Assembly (NCBI GenBank): GCA_002381615.1
Contig: DFWY01000081.1
Coordinates: forward strand, 1-45,448
DNA length: 45,448 bases
Origin: Polaromonas sp. UBA4122
Lineage (GTDB): Bacteria > Pseudomonadota > Gammaproteobacteria > Burkholderiales > Burkholderiaceae_C
Direction of reading: 5' to 3'
Of the stretch, positions 43,001-45,448 are shown piece after piece (the first letter of the stretch is position 1; the number at the start of each line of letters is the position of its first letter). The position numbers and the translations under genes were made by a program. The notes below the pieces were generated by a model. That model was not told where the DNA came from, did not search any database, and saw only the letters and a list, made by a program, of their open reading frames with translations.

Positions 43001-45448
43001 CGTGGTCAGGTCCTGCAGCGCCAGGTTTTCCTCGGGGGTCAATGCCAGGTCGCGCATCCGTACCTGGGCCAGCGTGGCGGCCATGCGGGTTGCGCGTTCC
43101 ACGTGCATCGGCTGCAGGTACTTGTCGATGCGCGGCGCCAGTTCGTCCTCGGTTTCGGCGGCGGCTGTGGCAAAGCACAGCTTGGCGATGGCGCCGGGCG
43201 CCAGCCGCAGCTTCACGTGCAGGCTGGCCACCGGGTCGAGGCCGTTGATGGGGTTGTCGTCGGCGCCCTTCGGCTGCGGCCGCAGGGCCGGCTGGTGGGC
43301 TGGATGGTTGCGGCCGGCGAACACCCGACGGTCGGCGATGCAGTCCACCGAAATCAGGTCGGTCTCGGCCTCGGCCAGGAAATGCGACACCGCCATTTTC
43401 GGGTCGCTATGCAGGCGGGGCCGACGCGTGAGCATGAGGGCGCGCCATTGCGGCTCCCAGCGGGTCTGTACGAACAGGTTGGAGAAGGCCGGGTGCACTT
43501 CATCGGCGCGCGGGTCGGCCAGCACGGCCTCGAAGCAGGAGAATAGTTCCAGGACCTGTTCGGTTTGGCCTATGTTGTGCAGCGTCACGGTGCGCAGTTC
43601 GGTGTCGTCCTCGGGGCTGACCAGCACGGTGATGGTCGCGATCAGGTCGTCGTCGTGCGCATGGAACTGGACCCGGTCGGCCATGAAGCGCGCGTGGTAG
43701 CGCCAGTTGGCGCCCGGCGCCGGTGTGGCGGTGAGCGAGGCCACGGCGTGCTGACCCTCGCGGCGCAGGTAGAAGAAGGTGCCGTAGCCGTCGCGCAGCA
43801 GGTCGTCGCGCCAGCGCGTGACGTTGCGGCCCCGCCAGCGGCTGACGCCGGCTCCGCTGGCGCGCAGGGCAACGCTGTAGCGCCCGTTGGACAGGAGGTG
43901 GGTGGGCTTCCAGCCGGCGCTGAGCGGGTTCACTTCGCGCGACTGGAACACCGGCGCCGGCACATAGCCACCGGGCTCGGGTGGCTGGCGCGGCTCCGCG
44001 CTTTCCACGATCTGGCGCGGGGTACGCTCATGCAGCAGCGCCTCGTGCGCCGCTACCTGCGGGTCGGCAGCAAACCAGCGCCGGGGCGCATCGCCGCACA
44101 GCACGTTGCACAGCGCCGCCAGCGACATGCCCTGGTGGTGCGCCATGAAAGCCTGGACGATGCTGAACGCCTGGGTGCCCGGCTGGCGCGACACGGTGAA
44201 GTCCAGCGCCTCGAACAGGCCCAGCTCGCCGCGTGCGCCCAGCCGCTGCAACCGCTGGAGATTGAGCACGGCTTCACGCGGCTCGAGCGCGGTGGCCAAC
44301 ATGGTGGCATAGGGCGCGACGACACGGTCGGCAGGTGGCGTGCGCCGCAGCGCCAGACGTGGCACGCCGAAGGGCGAATACTGGTAGGCCAGCGTATGGT
44401 CCTGCGCAAAATAGGCCGACTCAGACACGCCCCAGGGCAACTGCTGCGCGGTGCCGAAAGCCCGCTGTTCGGCCACCGCCGCCAGCGCCGCCGTATGCAG
44501 CAAGCCGTGCTCGGGCTCCGGCATCAGCAGCGACGGCATCAGGTACTCGAACATGGATCCTGACCACGACTTCAGCGCCGGCGCCACACCGACCGACAGG
44601 AAGGGCCGGCCGAGCGCGGTCCAGTGGCGGCGCGGCACGTCGCCCTTGGCGATGGCCAGGAAGCTGGTCAGCCGCGACTCAGACGCCAGCAGGTCGTAAT
44701 AGCTCGCGTCCAGTACCTGTTCATCGACCCGCAGGCCGATATGGAAAAGGTGGCGCTTGCCGTCGTACAGGCCACGGAAGTCCATGGCCGCGTACAGAGT
44801 CTGGCAGCGTTCGGCCAGGTGCAGCAAGGCGTCTTGCGCCGACTTGCCGTCGGCGCCGCCCCGCGCCAGGTCGATGCAGGCCTGCGCCACCGCCAGTAGG
44901 AGGCCGGCCAGGTTGCCGCTGTCGACCGCCGACACATAGGGCTGCAGGACTTCGAGCGTGCGCGTGTCGTACCAGTTGAGCAGGTGACCGTTGTGCTTGG
45001 GCAGCCGCTCGATGCTGTACAGCGTGGCTTCAAGGCGGCTGATGACCTCGCCCGTGCTGATCCAGCCGAATTCGCGCGCGCAGCAGACCGCCAGCAGGTA
45101 CAAGCCCACGTTGGTAGGCGATGTCCGGTGCGCCAGTGTGAACTCCGGCACGAGTTGTAGGTTGTCAGGTGGCAGGTGGTTGTCCTCGGGGCCGACGCAG
45201 CGCTCAAAGAAGCGCCAGGTGTCGCGCGCCAGGGCATGCAGGTAAAGCCGGTCCTTATCGCGCAAATCCTGTGCGGTGCCCCGTGGGCGCGGCATGCTGG
45301 CCCACCAGGCGGCCAGTGGCGACGCGGCCCACAGCAAGAACAGGGTGGCGCCGGCCACGGGGTGCGGACCCCATGCAGCGGCCACTGCAAGCGCCGCGCA
45401 AACCAGCGATGCCGAGGCATGCTGGCGCACGAACACTGCGAGTTCGCT
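40040..45448 (-). CDS. cyclic beta-1,2-glucan synthase-like protein (NdvB/ChvB family), 5' end outside the window
   Basis: About 1800 residues are in the window and the frame is still open at the right edge, so the start lies outside. NdvB/ChvB proteins are about 2800 residues and make periplasmic cyclic glucans from UDP-glucose. Present here, in order: two hydrophobic helices (AVAAAWGPHPVAGATLFLLW region), a glucoamylase-like domain (FSPFGVPRL-type segment YSPFGVPRLALRR, then AFMAHHQGMSLAAL), two GH94 carbohydrate-binding sandwich modules (WRGRNVTRWRDD; SRLHQITPWSNDPV), and the C-terminal GH94 phosphorylase domain with the catalytic acid in MGTGDWNDGMNRVG. The GT84 synthase part would be upstream. 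galU in this window could supply its UDP-glucose. Confidence 0.88.
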   Translation of the reverse strand, partial: SELAVFVRQHASASLVCAALAVAAAWGPHPVAGATLFLLWAASPLAAWWASMPRPRGTAQDLRDKDRLYLHALARDTWRFFERCVGPEDNHLPPDNLQLVPEFTLAHRTSPTNVGLYLLAVCCAREFGWISTGEVISRLEATLYSIERLPKHNGHLLNWYDTRTLEVLQPYVSAVDSGNLAGLLLAVAQACIDLARGGADGKSAQDALLHLAERCQTLYAAMDFRGLYDGKRHLFHIGLRVDEQVLDASYYDLLASESRLTSFLAIAKGDVPRRHWTALGRPFLSVGVAPALKSWSGSMFEYLMPSLLMPEPEHGLLHTAALAAVAEQRAFGTAQQLPWGVSESAYFAQDHTLAYQYSPFGVPRLALRRTPPADRVVAPYATMLATALEPREAVLNLQRLQRLGARGELGLFEALDFTVSRQPGTQAFSIVQAFMAHHQGMSLAALCNVLCGDAPRRWFAADPQVAAHEALLHERTPRQIVESAEPRQPPEPGGYVPAPVFQSREVNPLSAGWKPTHLLSNGRYSVALRASGAGVSRWRGRNVTRWRDDLLRDGYGTFFYLRREGQHAVASLTATPAPGANWRYHARFMADRVQFHAHDDDLIATITVLVSPEDDTELRTVTLHNIGQTEQVLELFSCFEAVLADPRADEVHPAFSNLFVQTRWEPQWRALMLTRRPRLHSDPKMAVSHFLAEAETDLISVDCIADRRVFAGRNHPAHQPALRPQPKGADDNPINGLDPVASLHVKLRLAPGAIAKLCFATAAAETEDELAPRIDKYLQPMHVERATRMAATLAQVRMRDLALTPEENLALQDLTTALMYSLSRPAAERTPLDQRQLWRFAISGDKPIVLVRIHSPSGMPLVHALLRAQPWWAFGGLAVDVVVLNSEPNSYLMPLQRDILALRDRLMQAVQYSFPPSDAAGFYLLREHEMAVTEKAALAGLARVVLSADGRPLEVQVAALRESWLPQRNSAVARAPLSGQVPAAGTATGISPQGHFDPASGEFHFELQDGQTLPRPWVNVIANPAFGFQVSETGSGYTWAGNSRLHQITPWSNDPVRDPAFEHWLLQDLDSGQVFPLAPSLLTAPDSRWSVRHGQGYSVFEGLHGGLQVETTFFADLSEAVKVVQVRVRHEGGGRRRLRAVAMVEWQMGDARGARRTLHTWKGPEQAAVFAQQRESQGGFGGSTVFLAFLATVGAATGMQWTCNRGEFFDTLGRLVLPDTLGQRSGGALDPCAALAGEFILAGGGVLEFSFILGHGADAAAAEQMALDWAQRKTADDGGQALAGVKAWWSQLLGKVQVQTPDPLFDALLNRWLLYQTVACRLWSKAGFYQAGGAFGFRDQLQDAMALGLADPGRLREQIVLNASRQFPEGDVQHWWHAPGGAGVRTHFSDDLLWLPYACAHYVEVTGDVALLDEAVPFIDGPPIPEGAEDAYYVPHISAQSASVYEHCARTIDHSLAVGVHGLPLMGTGDWNDGMNRVGHEGRGESVWLGWFLCSVVECFLPFAKARGDNGRAARWVEARSGWVAALHDAGWDGAWFRRAFFDNGAPLGSAANAECRIDLIAQAWAVLSGASTAAFTTPAMQSLSEQLIDEQAGLLRLLDPPFQHSGNNPGYIQAYPPGVRENGGQYSHAGVWAMMAQALTGDTEGAWNSFEALSPAHRSQHPQRGPAYEIEPYVMAGDIYSAAPYVGRGGWSWYTGSAAWLYRAALETLLGLAVRPGRLSLSPRLPAHWPAVEIRLKLQGRDITVHWQRNHDAEAPLKTDQVLGWGEWVALDTLPQPAVLLVHGEAVLAHPPEVAVPGRSD

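Overview
The window looks like a chromosomal segment of a betaproteobacterium, order Burkholderiales and most likely family Comamonadaceae (Polaromonas/Rhodoferax/Acidovorax-like). This rests on high G+C coding sequence, the argH / algZ-like kinase / algR-like regulator neighbourhood, a DinB with an extended N-terminal insertion, and several intergenic repeat families that I recognise as typical of that family. The assignment is an inference; no rRNA or other strong taxonomic marker is present.

Layout. (1) 0.2-9.0 kb: a catabolic and uptake island. A GntR/FCD regulator, an aldehyde dehydrogenase and an alpha/beta-hydrolase-fold protein run leftwards. A complete branched-chain-amino-acid-type ABC transporter (binding protein, two permeases, two ATPases) and a second alpha/beta hydrolase run rightwards. 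A 7-2-7 palindrome lies in the divergent promoter region. The substrate is unknown. (2) 9.2-11.4 kb: an orphan single-domain response regulator, a small YvlD/holin-like membrane protein and a lipoprotein, separated by low-information DNA. (3) 11.5-18.2 kb: housekeeping genes: tRNA-Leu(CAA), cysM, a TusA-like sulfur carrier, galU, a degenerate 2-hydroxyacid-dehydrogenase-like gene and valS. (4) 18.0-25.4 kb: a DUF2783 plus FAD-monooxygenase pair, yaaA, another alpha/beta hydrolase, queF, a 620-bp palindromic repeat cluster, a crotonase-family gene and a small membrane protein with a hairpin over its ribosome binding site. (5) 25.5-29.5 kb: dinB, an FMN-dependent lactate-dehydrogenase-like gene, and a scar joining a pbpC remnant to a 5'-truncated acyl-CoA ligase. 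(6) 29.7-34.9 kb: an envelope-stress-like module (HtrA/DegP protease, QseC-like kinase, QseB/PmrA-like regulator, a tiny secreted protein, an L,D-transpeptidase-like protein). Matching PmrA/QseB-type direct-repeat boxes precede both the regulator and the protease. (7) 35.0-45.4 kb: argH, the AlgZ/AlgR-like pair, an AI-2E/PerM family membrane protein, and the 3' two-thirds of a very large cyclic beta-1,2-glucan-synthase-like gene that runs off the right edge.

The most unusual theme is the relation between repeats and genes. Eight copies of a short hairpin repeat (core GCTATTaaaATAGTAGC preceded by GACGGGCGTAAACA) lie between genes. Several copies supply coding ends: the start codon of a hydrolase, the last residues and stop of DinB, the end of a small hypothetical gene, and the stop of a crotonase gene. 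A different, family-wide repeat encodes the N-terminal extension of the QseC-like kinase, and a REP-like motif overlaps the stop of the L,D-transpeptidase gene. This suggests that gene termini here are being rebuilt by repeat insertion.
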